Position numbers and translations under genes: made by a program
Part shown: piece after piece, positions 12,195 through 20,282 of the stretch
Layout of the letters: each line of letters begins with the position of its first letter
How positions within the stretch are numbered: the stretch's first letter is position 1
Notes under the pieces: generated by a model
The model's database searches: none
What the model saw: the letters and a program-made list of their open reading frames with translations, nothing else
What the model was told of the DNA's origin: nothing
Assembly: GCA_004555735.1 (NCBI GenBank)
Contig: SFHH01000012.1
Location: 1 to 22,271, forward strand
Reading direction: 5' to 3'
Length of the DNA stretch: 22,271 bases
Source: Acidaminococcus fermentans
GTDB lineage: Bacteria; Bacillota_C; Negativicutes; Acidaminococcales; Acidaminococcaceae

Positions 12195-14286
12195 GGGGAT
12201 TCCTCCTCTTTTGACAGAACGCCGCCACATGGGGATACGCCAGGACGAAGACAGCCAGAGCGATCAGCCCGGCTCCCATGCCTACCGCATAGCCGTCCAG
12301 AGCCCGGACATAGCTCATGAGGATGGGCGAACGCATATGGGCGAAAGTCTGGACTGCACTGCCCTGGCCGATGGCCGCGCCTGTGACGCAGAGCCCGTAG
12401 AACCAGGCAGGCAGTTTTTTCCAGGCCGCCCAAGCCGCCAAGAAGAAGGCCGGGTGGCCGATCATGAATTCTTTTTCCCGGGGACGGGCCCACATGGTCT
12501 CTTCCAGGAAGAAGCGGAGCTTCTGCTCGATGGCCGGCACCGGAACGCCGGCGGTATGACCGCTGCGGCCGATGAACACCCAAGCCACAAAGGCGAATAC
12601 ACCCAGGATGAACAGGGCTTTCAGATTGAGCGGCCGGTCCAGGAAGCCCATGACCCGATGGAAAGGCTTCCGCCAGTCTTCTCCCTGCTGCCACAGGCCA
12701 TGGGTCCGCAGGAACAGGAGGCAGGTCAGTGCCACCGGCAGCATGAAGGTGGCCTTCACCCCTCGGTAGATATCCATTTCCAGGAGGAACCGGGTATCGC
12801 TGAGGATGCCTCCGACCATAGCCGCCCCGATCAGGGACAGGACGATGGTTTCAAACAGATGGACACAGGTCCGCAGAGCCAGAGCTCCCAAACTGCCCTG
12901 GGATCCCTGCTTCCGCCAGATCCCCAGCATCCGGTGCATGGAAAGCACCGGGAAGATCACCGCCGCTCCGAAGGCCACTCCCTGCCGGGCCACAAGGCCC
13001 AGGGGGCCGGCAAAAAGGCCAGCCGTCACCAGCACCCCCAAACCTCCTACAGCTTTGGTATAGTGCCTTTCCGGCAGGATGCCCAAAAGCAGGAAGTACA
13101 GGCACCAGGCAGCGGCCAGGGAGAAGGCCATGGGCACATACCACAGCCGGCTGGGCTGGTACACCTTATAGATATCCGCCGGCCCTTTGGCAAACCCTTT
13201 GCTGGCCACGTCCCGGGTCACCCGGTCCACATAGTCCAGGTTGGTCTGGAGCAGGGTCTTGTTGTCCCGGGGAGTCAGGAAAGTCTTGATGTAGTTCACC
13301 CGGATATTCCGTTCCTCATCGGCCAGGGACCAGCGCCGGAAAGCATCGAACACCTGCATCTTCCGCTGTTCCGCATCGGCGATCACATAGGTCCGGGCCA
13401 CCTGGTAATCGGCCAGTTTCGCCAGTTCCGTCAGCCCTTCCAGTTTCACGAACTGGAGCTGGGTGACGCCTTCCACCATGCCCAGGGTGATATGCCGCTG
13501 GAGCAAGTTTCGGGCCACCAAAGGCAGGTACTGCTTATTCCCCAGCATCTGCTTGCCGCTGCCGATGATCAGGCTCACCTTGGCTCCGCTGTCATCCAGA
13601 CGACGGAAGAAGGCATCGATCTGTTCTTTTTCGCTGGCAGCCGAAGATGTGTACCGTTCACAGTAATTGGTAGGCCGGATAGCCACCATAAAGCCATTTT
13701 TCGCCACATCCTGGAGCTCATCCGTGGAGGGACCCAGGTCCATTTCCCGGACTCCCCGTTCATCCCCGGCGATGGGGTTCTTGCTGATGATGGTATCCCC
13801 GTCGAACCGGAGGATCAGGGGGGACGCATTCATTTCCACGATCCGTTCAGGACCGAACCGCAGCCGGATGTCCTCTTCCACTTCCTTCAGAGCCCGTTCG
13901 CTGGTCCCAGCGGAAATATACAGTGCATCCACCATAAAGTTGGGACTGTCCACCAGGGCCTGCCATTCCGGCCGGAGCGGCTGTACCCGGGCCAGTTCCA
14001 GGAGCTGGACCCCGGTGAGCACGTTCACGGACCCTTTCTGGGCCAATTTGTCCAGGCTGGTATCGAACACCGTGAGAGTGGTCACGCCCCGGCCCCGGAA
14101 TTCCCGGAACACTTCTTCCTTGGGGACCCCTTCCTCCTGGGCCATGCGTACCAGGCTGTTGTATTCCATGACGGTCTCAATGGTCTTATTGGCCCGTTCC
14201 ACCTGGATCCGCTGCCAGTTGAGGCATAAGGAAGCAGCCAGTCCCAAGCCCACCAAAGCCAGGAAAAGTTTCTGATAGGTTTTCAT
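12187..14286 (-). CDS. DUF5693 family membrane protein
   Basis: A 699-residue protein with a short N-terminal hydrophobic segment (residues about 7-22), a large soluble domain outside (about 25-375), then roughly eight to nine hydrophobic segments to the C-terminus. It resembles the DUF5693 family, commonly encoded next to csaB in Firmicutes; function is not established. The soluble part is rich in alternating helix and strand (for example RGVTTLTVFDTSLDKL, DALYISAGTSERALKEVEEDI) and could be a barrel-like fold. Its last bases encode the csaB start, so the two are translationally coupled. A role in making, exporting or modifying the pyruvylated polymer is plausible. It lies 18 nt after prfB and has no obvious catalytic motif that I recognise. 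Confidence 0.8.
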   Translation of the reverse strand: MKTYQKLFLALVGLGLAASLCLNWQRIQVERANKTIETVMEYNSLVRMAQEEGVPKEEVFREFRGRGVTTLTVFDTSLDKLAQKGSVNVLTGVQLLELARVQPLRPEWQALVDSPNFMVDALYISAGTSERALKEVEEDIRLRFGPERIVEMNASPLILRFDGDTIISKNPIAGDERGVREMDLGPSTDELQDVAKNGFMVAIRPTNYCERYTSSAASEKEQIDAFFRRLDDSGAKVSLIIGSGKQMLGNKQYLPLVARNLLQRHITLGMVEGVTQLQFVKLEGLTELAKLADYQVARTYVIADAEQRKMQVFDAFRRWSLADEERNIRVNYIKTFLTPRDNKTLLQTNLDYVDRVTRDVASKGFAKGPADIYKVYQPSRLWYVPMAFSLAAAWCLYFLLLGILPERHYTKAVGGLGVLVTAGLFAGPLGLVARQGVAFGAAVIFPVLSMHRMLGIWRKQGSQGSLGALALRTCVHLFETIVLSLIGAAMVGGILSDTRFLLEMDIYRGVKATFMLPVALTCLLFLRTHGLWQQGEDWRKPFHRVMGFLDRPLNLKALFILGVFAFVAWVFIGRSGHTAGVPVPAIEQKLRFFLEETMWARPREKEFMIGHPAFFLAAWAAWKKLPAWFYGLCVTGAAIGQGSAVQTFAHMRSPILMSYVRALDGYAVGMGAGLIALAVFVLAYPHVAAFCQKRRNPLG

Positions 14287-14304
14287 GGTGTCACTCCATT
14301 ACGA

Positions 14305-15405
14305 TCAGTGCTTCAGGCTGCGGAGATAGGCTTCCACGAAGGGATCCAGATCCCCGTCCATCACAGCCGAGATGTTGCCGGTTTCCGCTCCTGTCCGATG
14401 GTCCTTCACCATGGTGTAGGGCTGGAACACATAGGAACGGATCTGGCTGCCCCATTCGATGGCCTGATAATCTCCGGCAAGCTCGCTGATTTTCTTGTCC
14501 TGGATGGCCTTTTCGTATTCGTACAGTTTGGCACGGAGCAGGGCCAGGCAGCGTTCCTTGTTCTGGAGCTGGCTCCGTTCGTTCTGGCACTGGACCACGA
14601 TCCCCGTGGGGAGATGGGTCATCCGCACAGCAGAAGAAGTCTTGTTGACGTGCTGTCCGCCAGCACCGCTGGCCCGGTAGTAGTCCACCCGCACATCGTC
14701 CATGTTCAGGTCTACTTCCACCGTCTCATCCAGTTCCGGCATCACGTCCACAGCGGCAAAAGAAGTGTGCCGCCGGGCATTGGCATCGAAGGGAGAGATC
14801 CGCACCAGACGGTGCACCCCCTTCTCGCTTTTCAGGTAGCCATAAGCATTGTGGCCCTGGATGGTCAAGGTAGCGCTCTTCACCCCGGCTTCTTCCCCGG
14901 GTAGCAGGTCCAGCAGTTCCACCGTGAACCCTTTCCGTTCGGCATACCGGGTGTACATCCGCAGCAGCATATTGGTCCAGTCCTGGGCTTCCGTGCCGCC
15001 GGCCCCAGCGTGGAGTGTCAGGATGGCATTGTTGGCATCGTACTGATCGCTGAGCAGCATGCCCAATTCCAGGTCCGCCAAGGTCTTCCGGGCATTCTCT
15101 ACTTCCTCCTCGATTTCCCCCTGGAGGCTGTCATCTTTCTCTTCCATAGCCATTTCCCAGAGGGTTTCTACATCTTCCAGTTTCTGGGACAGTCCATGGT
15201 ATGTCTCCACTTCGCTTTTCAGGTTGTTGGCTTCCTGGGCCACTACCTGTGCCTTATCCGGATCATCCCAGAAGCCGGGAGCCGCCATCTGATGCTCCAG
15301 GTCTTCGATCCTTTCTTCTTTTTGGGCGATCTTCAGCCCGTCCTTCAGTTCGTCCAGTTTATCTTTCAGTTGGATGATCGCCGGTTTCAGTTCTTCCAGT
15401 AACAA
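14305..15405 (-). CDS. prfB: Peptide chain release factor 2, single uninterrupted frame
   Basis: RF2 ends translation at UGA and UAA. The 366-residue protein has the tripeptide anticodon SPF (204-206, in RISPFDANARRH) and the catalytic GGQ (249-251, in SGAGGQHVNKTSS). Most bacterial prfB genes carry an in-frame UGA near codon 25 that needs a +1 frameshift. Here the matching region, DELKDGLKIAQKEERIEDLE, is read through without a stop, so the autoregulatory frameshift is absent. The start is TTG at 15403-15405; its ribosome site is weak (AAAGGG about ten bases before). It lies downstream of secA, as in Bacillus. UGA is a used stop in this window (for example nfo), so RF2 is needed. Confidence 0.96.
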   Translation of the reverse strand: MLLEELKPAIIQLKDKLDELKDGLKIAQKEERIEDLEHQMAAPGFWDDPDKAQVVAQEANNLKSEVETYHGLSQKLEDVETLWEMAMEEKDDSLQGEIEEEVENARKTLADLELGMLLSDQYDANNAILTLHAGAGGTEAQDWTNMLLRMYTRYAERKGFTVELLDLLPGEEAGVKSATLTIQGHNAYGYLKSEKGVHRLVRISPFDANARRHTSFAAVDVMPELDETVEVDLNMDDVRVDYYRASGAGGQHVNKTSSAVRMTHLPTGIVVQCQNERSQLQNKERCLALLRAKLYEYEKAIQDKKISELAGDYQAIEWGSQIRSYVFQPYTMVKDHRTGAETGNISAVMDGDLDPFVEAYLRSLKH

Positions 15406-15442
15406 GATATTCCAGCCCTTTCTTTTCGAAAATAAAAATGGG

Positions 15443-15471
15443 AAAAACGAAGCCAGGTCGCCCCAGCTCCG
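15443..15471 (-). terminator. Possible terminator or attenuating hairpin between secA and prfB
   Basis: On the minus strand a 10-bp stem with several G-U pairs and a GCGA loop (15448-15471) is followed by TTTTT. No promoter is visible in the 38 nt before prfB, so it may only reduce read-through. The spacer here is 121 nt. Confidence 0.5.
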
Positions 15472-15526
15472 TTTGCTGCATCCTTTTTTGCTTCAGCCCA
15501 GTCCCGGCCTCAGCCCCAAAGGTCAC

Positions 15527-17995
15527 TTAGTTCCGCTCTGCCCCATGGAGTTCTGCCGGAGCCTGGGCTCCTTCTGCCGTCCCGTCCACATTGGGGTTGT
15601 TCACAGAAGCCTCAGAGAGATGGTCTTCCACCGTAGGCTGAGTCACTACGTTCACCCGGTACATATACCGGACCACATCATCCACAATGGCTTCCTTCAT
15701 GGCTTCGAACATATCGTAGGCCTCGAATTTGTATTCCACCAGGGGATCCCGCTGGCCATAAGCCCGGAGTCCGATCCCTTCCCGGAGGGCATCCATAGCG
15801 TCCAGATGTTCCATCCAGTGGGTGTCCACCACTTTCAGCATCACCAGGTTCTCCAGTTCCCGCATGATGGGAGCGGTGATGGCCGCTTCCCGTTCATCAT
15901 AATAGTCGTGGGCCAGTTTGTGGAGGTATTCCTCCAGTTCCTCCCGGCTCATATTGGACAGTTCCTCTGCCTGCAGTTTGCCCAGGGGCGCATAGAATTC
16001 CTCGGCATATTTGATCATGGACGGTACATCCCAGTCTTCGCTGTAGGCTTCCTTAGGGGCGTACATATCCATGGACCGGTCTACGATATGGTCAGCCATG
16101 CCCAGGACCGTCTCCTTCAGATCTGCCTTTTCCAGGATCTTCCGGCGCTGGTCATAGATCACTTCCCGCTGTTCATTCATCACATCATCATATTCCAGCA
16201 CATGTTTCCGGATATCGAAGTTCCGGCTTTCCACTTTCTTCTGGGCATTCTCGATGGAACGGGTCACCAGACGGTGTTCGATGGGTTCATCTTCATCCAT
16301 CCCCAGCTTGTCCATGATCCCGGAAATATTGTCGGACCCGAAGAGACGCATCAGATCATCTTCCAGGGACAGGTAGAAACGAGTGGACCCCGGATCCCCC
16401 TGACGGGCGCAGCGGCCCCGGAGCTGGTTGTCGATCCGGCGGGATTCGTGCCGTTCCGTACCGATGATGTGGAGACCGCCCAGCTCGGCCACCCCTTCTC
16501 CCAGGGTGATATCCGTCCCACGGCCTGCCATATTGGTGGCGATGGTCACAGCCCCCATCTGGCCGGCATCCGCCACGATCTCAGCTTCTTTTTCATGGTA
16601 CTTGGCGTTCAGCACATTGTGCTGGATGCCTTTCTTATGGAGCATGGCGGACAGTTCCTCGCTCTGGGCGATGGACGTGGTCCCTACCAGCACCGGCCGG
16701 CCGATGGCATGGAGCTCTTCGATGGCCTTCACCACCGCCCGGTATTTGGCCTTCTTGGTCTTGTAGATCACATCCGGGTAGTCGATCCGGATATTGGGTT
16801 TATTGGTGGGCACTACATAGACGCTGAGGCCATAGATTTTCTGGAATTCCTGTTCCTCCGTCTTGGCAGTACCGGTCATGCCGGACAGCTTCTCATACAT
16901 CCGGAAGTAGTTCTGGAAAGTGATGGTAGCCAGGGTCTGGCTTTCCCGTTCCACTTTCACATGCTCCTTGGCTTCGATGGCCTGGTGCAGCCCTTCAGAA
17001 TACCGGCGGCCGTACATCAAGCGGCCGGTGAATTCGTCCACGATGATGACTTCCCCATCTTTTACTACATAGTCCCGGTCCCGGATCATCAGGGCCTTGG
17101 CCTTCAGGGCTTCCATCAGCTGATGGGACAGATCCGTGCCGTTTTCCGGATCATACATGTTCTTCACACCCAGCATCTTTTCCGCTTTGGCGATCCCGGC
17201 TTCCGTAGGCGCCACGGTCTTGAGTTTTTCATCCACCGTGTAGTCTTCTTTTTCCTTTAAATTCTTCACCACATCGGCCATGATGTTGTAGAGATCCGTG
17301 GATTTTTCCCCGGGGCCGGAAATGATGAGCGGTGTCCGAGCTTCATCGATGAGGATGGAGTCCACTTCGTCCACGATGGCATAATGGAGGGGCCGCTGGA
17401 CCATCTGATCCAGAGAGACCACCATATTGTCCCGGAGGTAGTCGAACCCGAATTCATTGTTGGTCCCATAGGTGATGTCAGCCGCATAAGCCGCTTTCCG
17501 GGCAGGATAATCCATATCGTGGATGATCAGCCCCACGGACAGCCCCAGGAACCGATACACCCGGCCCATATCTTCGCTGTCCCGGCGGGCCAGGTAATCG
17601 TTGACCGTGACCACATGGACCCCTTTCCCTTCCAGGGCGTTCAGATAGGCCGGCAGGGTGGCGACCAGGGTCTTCCCTTCACCGGTACGCATCTCGGCGA
17701 TATTCCCCCGGTGGAGGATACAGCCCCCGATCAGCTGCACATCGAAATGGCGCAGCCCCAGGACCCGGCGGGATGCCTCCCGGACCACGGCGAATGCTTC
17801 CGGCAGCAGATCGTCCAAAGTCTCCCCTTTGGACAGGCGCAGTTTGAATTCCTGGGTCTTGGCACACAGGCGGGCATCGCTGAGACCGGCCATTTCCGGT
17901 TCCAGTGCGTTGATCTTATCCACATAGCCTTGGCAGACCTTCAGTTCTTTTTTATTGGGGTCCCCAAAGACCAGTTTCATCAGGTTTTCCAGCAA
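15527..17995 (-). CDS. secA: Preprotein translocase ATPase SecA (short form without a C-terminal zinc domain)
   Basis: An 822-residue motor that drives preproteins through SecYEG. Visible are FGDPNKKELK near the N-terminus, Walker A MRTGEGKT (GEGKT at about 105-109), TYGTNNEFGFDYLRDNM, the DEVDSILIDEARTPLI block (Walker B, about 209), ATNMAGRGTDI and RRIDNQLRGRCARQGDPGSTRF. The C-terminus ends in an acidic, low-complexity tail with no CxCxSG zinc motif, so the SecB-binding domain is absent. I chose the TTG at 17993-17995, eight bases after GAGGAG; the GTG three codons earlier overlaps that site, and an ATG five codons later is an alternative. It heads the long operon, with a strong promoter upstream. 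Confidence 0.97.
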   Translation of the reverse strand: MLENLMKLVFGDPNKKELKVCQGYVDKINALEPEMAGLSDARLCAKTQEFKLRLSKGETLDDLLPEAFAVVREASRRVLGLRHFDVQLIGGCILHRGNIAEMRTGEGKTLVATLPAYLNALEGKGVHVVTVNDYLARRDSEDMGRVYRFLGLSVGLIIHDMDYPARKAAYAADITYGTNNEFGFDYLRDNMVVSLDQMVQRPLHYAIVDEVDSILIDEARTPLIISGPGEKSTDLYNIMADVVKNLKEKEDYTVDEKLKTVAPTEAGIAKAEKMLGVKNMYDPENGTDLSHQLMEALKAKALMIRDRDYVVKDGEVIIVDEFTGRLMYGRRYSEGLHQAIEAKEHVKVERESQTLATITFQNYFRMYEKLSGMTGTAKTEEQEFQKIYGLSVYVVPTNKPNIRIDYPDVIYKTKKAKYRAVVKAIEELHAIGRPVLVGTTSIAQSEELSAMLHKKGIQHNVLNAKYHEKEAEIVADAGQMGAVTIATNMAGRGTDITLGEGVAELGGLHIIGTERHESRRIDNQLRGRCARQGDPGSTRFYLSLEDDLMRLFGSDNISGIMDKLGMDEDEPIEHRLVTRSIENAQKKVESRNFDIRKHVLEYDDVMNEQREVIYDQRRKILEKADLKETVLGMADHIVDRSMDMYAPKEAYSEDWDVPSMIKYAEEFYAPLGKLQAEELSNMSREELEEYLHKLAHDYYDEREAAITAPIMRELENLVMLKVVDTHWMEHLDAMDALREGIGLRAYGQRDPLVEYKFEAYDMFEAMKEAIVDDVVRYMYRVNVVTQPTVEDHLSEASVNNPNVDGTAEGAQAPAELHGAERN

Positions 17996-18059
17996 GTATA
18001 TCACTCCTCGATCCTACAGCGCTCCAGGCGCAAAAATATCAATATAAATCTATTTTTTA

Positions 18060-18088
18060 ATTGTAACAAATGCGTATATGAAAGTCAA
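18060..18088 (-). promoter_or_regulatory. Sigma-A-type promoter of the secA operon
   Basis: TTGACT (18083-18088), a 17-nt spacer and TACAAT (18060-18065). The -35 element lies inside the T-run of the hpf terminator. A leader of about 55 nt precedes the TTG start. Confidence 0.85.
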
Positions 18089-18118
18089 AAAGAGTCGGGG
18101 CAAATGCCTCGACTCTTT
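18087..18118 (-). terminator. Intrinsic terminator of hpf
   Basis: AAAGAGTCG and its complement (18089-18118) enclose a short GGC/GCC-closed loop, and a T-run follows on the minus strand. On the plus strand the hairpin lacks a long T-run. Confidence 0.88.
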
Positions 18119-18124
18119 GTAAAA

Positions 18125-18136
18125 ATTTCATGAAAT
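18125..18136. repeat. 12-bp perfect palindrome, second copy
   Basis: ATTTCATGAAAT lies between the hpf stop codon and its terminator, 36 nt upstream of the secA -35. It is identical to the core of the palindrome at 2842-2853. Confidence 0.5.
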
Positions 18137-18162
18137 CCCGAGAAAGCTCTTTTCCCGCTCCC

Positions 18163-18708
18163 TCAAGCCAATTCCGGGTTGATCAGCCCATAGTCTCCGC
18201 TCTTTCTCCGGTAGACGATGGCAATCTTTTCCGTTTCCGCATTGAAGAATACGAAGAAATCATGGTTCAGCATGTTCATCTGCATGATGGCTTCCTGGAC
18301 ACCCATGGGCCGCATGGCGTAATTCTTCGTCCGGGCCACTTTGAATTCGTCCGTCTCTTCCGGGACCTCTTCGTTCACATCCGGCAGGGGAGCCGGTTCT
18401 GCATCCCGGAAATTGCTGTATTTCCGTTTCATCAGACGAGTCTTGTATTTATGGATCTGCCGTTCGATCTTTTCCACACACTGGTCGATGGATGCATACA
18501 TATTTTCGGATGTTTCCTGAGCTCTCAGGACGATCCCGCTGGCCGGCACCGTGATTTCAACGATATGTTTCCCTTTTTCCACCCGCATCACTGCCGTGAT
18601 CTCGCCCACGGTCTTGAACTGCTTGGTTATGGTCTGGACACGTTTTTCCACATAATCTCTTAACGCCTGGGTGACTTCGATGTTTTTTCCACGAACTTTA
18701 ACTGCCAT
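18163..18708 (-). CDS. hpf: Long-form ribosome hibernation promoting factor
   Basis: A 181-residue protein with the S30AE/YfiA N-domain (residues 1 to about 100, beginning MAVKVRGKNIEVTQALRDYV), a linker (about 105-125), and the dimerisation domain of long HPF (about 125-181, with MRPMGVQEAIMQMNMLNHDFFVFFNAETEKIAIVYRRKSGDYGLI). It sits on resting 70S ribosomes and joins two of them into inactive 100S dimers. The ATG has GAGGAGG about nine bases upstream. It is a single-gene unit with its own promoter and terminator, located before secA as is common in Firmicutes. Confidence 0.96.
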   Translation of the reverse strand: MAVKVRGKNIEVTQALRDYVEKRVQTITKQFKTVGEITAVMRVEKGKHIVEITVPASGIVLRAQETSENMYASIDQCVEKIERQIHKYKTRLMKRKYSNFRDAEPAPLPDVNEEVPEETDEFKVARTKNYAMRPMGVQEAIMQMNMLNHDFFVFFNAETEKIAIVYRRKSGDYGLINPELA

Positions 18709-18727
18709 AATAACGACCTCCTCACCA

Positions 18728-18743
18728 ATGGGACATTTCCCAT
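18728..18743. repeat. Short inverted repeat in the hpf leader
   Basis: ATGGGA and TCCCAT are separated by four bases, immediately upstream of the hpf ribosome site. As RNA it would form a 6-bp hairpin next to GAGGAGG and might influence translation or act as an operator. Confidence 0.5.
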
Positions 18744-18759
18744 CGTTGTTATTAATAGT

Positions 18760-18788
18760 ATTCTACAACTGTACTGAAATCCCTGCAA
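18760..18788 (-). promoter_or_regulatory. Probable hpf promoter
   Basis: TTGCAG (18783-18788), a 17-nt spacer and TAGAAT (18760-18765). The -35 is weak and the -10 is one base off consensus, which would suit a gene that needs an activator or growth-phase control. Confidence 0.6.
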
Positions 18789-18818
18789 AGAAAATAGGGA
18801 AAATGTAAATTTTTTTGA

Positions 18819-18872
18819 TAAAAGAGAAGGAGTTGCTGCACGTATCAAAACCATACACGTGCAACAACCCCC
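18819..18872 (-). terminator. Terminator of the amino acid ABC operon
   Basis: A long stem of about 17 bp (18829-18871) carrying GTTGTTGCACG and its G-U-tolerant complement, with a short loop, starts a few bases after the ATPase stop codon and is followed by TTCTCTTTT. Confidence 0.85.
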
Positions 18873-18877
18873 CATCC

Positions 18878-19609
18878 TTACAAAATCTTGGACAGGAAAT
18901 TCTGCGCCCGTTCGTTCTTGGGATGGGCGAAGAATTCGGTAGGATCCCCTTCTTCCAGGATCTTCCCTCCATCCAGGAAGAGGATCCTGTCCCCTACTTC
19001 CCGGGCAAACCCCATTTCGTGGGTGACCACCACCATGGTCATCCCTTCCTGGGCCAGGTTCTTCATGACGTCCAGCACTTCGTTGATCATTTCCGGATCA
19101 AGAGCAGAAGTGGGTTCGTCGAACAGCATGGCTTTGGGCTTCATGCACAGGGCCCGGGCAATAGCCACCCGCTGCTGCTGGCCCCCGGAAAGGCTGCCGG
19201 GATAGGCATCGGCCTTGTTCAGCAGGCCCACCTTATCCAGGTACAGTTTCGCCTTTGCCACCGCTTCCTCTTTGGATTCATGGCGGACGATCATAGGAGC
19301 CAGGATCAGGTTGTCCATCACCGTCATATGGGGGAACAGGTTGAACCGCTGGAACACCATTCCCACTTCTTTCCGCACTTCATTGATGTTGGCTTCCCCA
19401 TTGAGGGGGATCCCGTCAAAGGTAATGGTGCCGGAAGTGGGCACTTCCAGATAGTTCAGGCAGCGCAGGAAGGTACTTTTCCCGCCGCCGCTGGGACCGA
19501 TGACCACCACCACTTCCTGTTCAGCGATGGTCACATCGATGCCTTTGAGGACCTCATTGTCCCCGTAGCTTTTCCGGAGCCCTTGGACTTTGATCATTTC
19601 ACTGTTCAT
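18878..19609 (-). CDS. glnQ: Polar amino acid ABC transporter ATP-binding protein
   Basis: A 243-residue ABC ATPase with Walker A GPSGGGKST (38-46), signature LSGGQQQR, Walker B KAMLFDEPTSALDPEM and the H-loop VVVTHEMGFAREV. These are the forms typical of the GlnQ/HisP/ArtP group that powers uptake of polar amino acids. It overlaps the permease gene by 11 nt; neither the first ATG nor the one four codons later has a strong ribosome site, so translation is probably coupled. It is the last gene of the operon. The symbol denotes the family; the transported amino acid is not certain. Confidence 0.92.
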   Translation of the reverse strand: MNSEMIKVQGLRKSYGDNEVLKGIDVTIAEQEVVVVIGPSGGGKSTFLRCLNYLEVPTSGTITFDGIPLNGEANINEVRKEVGMVFQRFNLFPHMTVMDNLILAPMIVRHESKEEAVAKAKLYLDKVGLLNKADAYPGSLSGGQQQRVAIARALCMKPKAMLFDEPTSALDPEMINEVLDVMKNLAQEGMTMVVVTHEMGFAREVGDRILFLDGGKILEEGDPTEFFAHPKNERAQNFLSKIL

Positions 19610-20255
19610 CTTTCTTATACCGCCTTTCCAGGACGCCTACGAAACGGGCTACGGCAAACGTCATAACCAGGTAGATGATGGCCACGCTGAGCCAGATCTC
19701 AAAAGAAGCATAGGTCCGGGCGATGATCAGCTGGCCCCGGCGGGTCAGTTCTTCGAACCCGATGACGGACACCAGGGAGGAGTCCTTCAGCATGGCGATG
19801 AATTCATTGCCCAAAGGCGGGATGATCCGTTTGAAAGCCTGGGGCAGGATGATGTGGCGCATAGTCTGCCACCAGGTCATGCCCAGGCTCCGTCCAGCTT
19901 CCATCTGTCCTTTGTCGATGGATTCGATGCCGCCCCGGAAGATTTCCGCCACATAGGCCCCAGAGTTGATGGAACAGGCGGAAATAGCAGCCACATAGGC
20001 ATCCACCCGATGATGGATCAGGGCCGGCAGGGCGAAATACACCAGGAAGATCTGGACCAGGAGAGGCGTCCCCCGGAGAAAGGTGACGTACACATCGCCT
20101 AAAACGCGCAGAGCCCTGATGCCGCAAAGACGGATCAGGGACACCACTACACCGATGAACAGGCCCAGGCCCACACTGGCCGCTGTGATTTCTACCGTAA
20201 TGCCTGCCCCGGCAAGCAGCAGGGGCAGGGATTCCTTGATGATTTCAAGATTCAT
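19599..20255 (-). CDS. Polar amino acid ABC transporter permease
   Basis: A 218-residue inner-membrane protein of the HisM/GlnP family with about five membrane segments. The cytoplasmic EAA loop that contacts the ATPase reads EAGRSLGMTWWQTMRHIILPQAFKRIIPPLGNEF. The early TFLRGTPLLVQIFLVYF block is also typical. Only one permease gene is present, so it should act as a homodimer. It lies 27 nt after the binding-protein gene and overlaps the ATPase gene, giving a complete importer: binding protein, permease, ATPase. Confidence 0.93.
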   Translation of the reverse strand: MNLEIIKESLPLLLAGAGITVEITAASVGLGLFIGVVVSLIRLCGIRALRVLGDVYVTFLRGTPLLVQIFLVYFALPALIHHRVDAYVAAISACSINSGAYVAEIFRGGIESIDKGQMEAGRSLGMTWWQTMRHIILPQAFKRIIPPLGNEFIAMLKDSSLVSVIGFEELTRRGQLIIARTYASFEIWLSVAIIYLVMTFAVARFVGVLERRYKKDEQ

Positions 20256-20282
20256 GCATTCTCTTCCTTTTCCAGAAGCTGT

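Noticed and set aside
18760..18790. SigH- or SigB-type promoter for hpf, as in Bacillus
   Set aside because: GGGATTT and GAAT are present, but the spacing (10 nt) and mismatches do not fit the SigH consensus, and non-sporulating Negativicutes are not expected to use SigB. The sigma-A reading is simpler.
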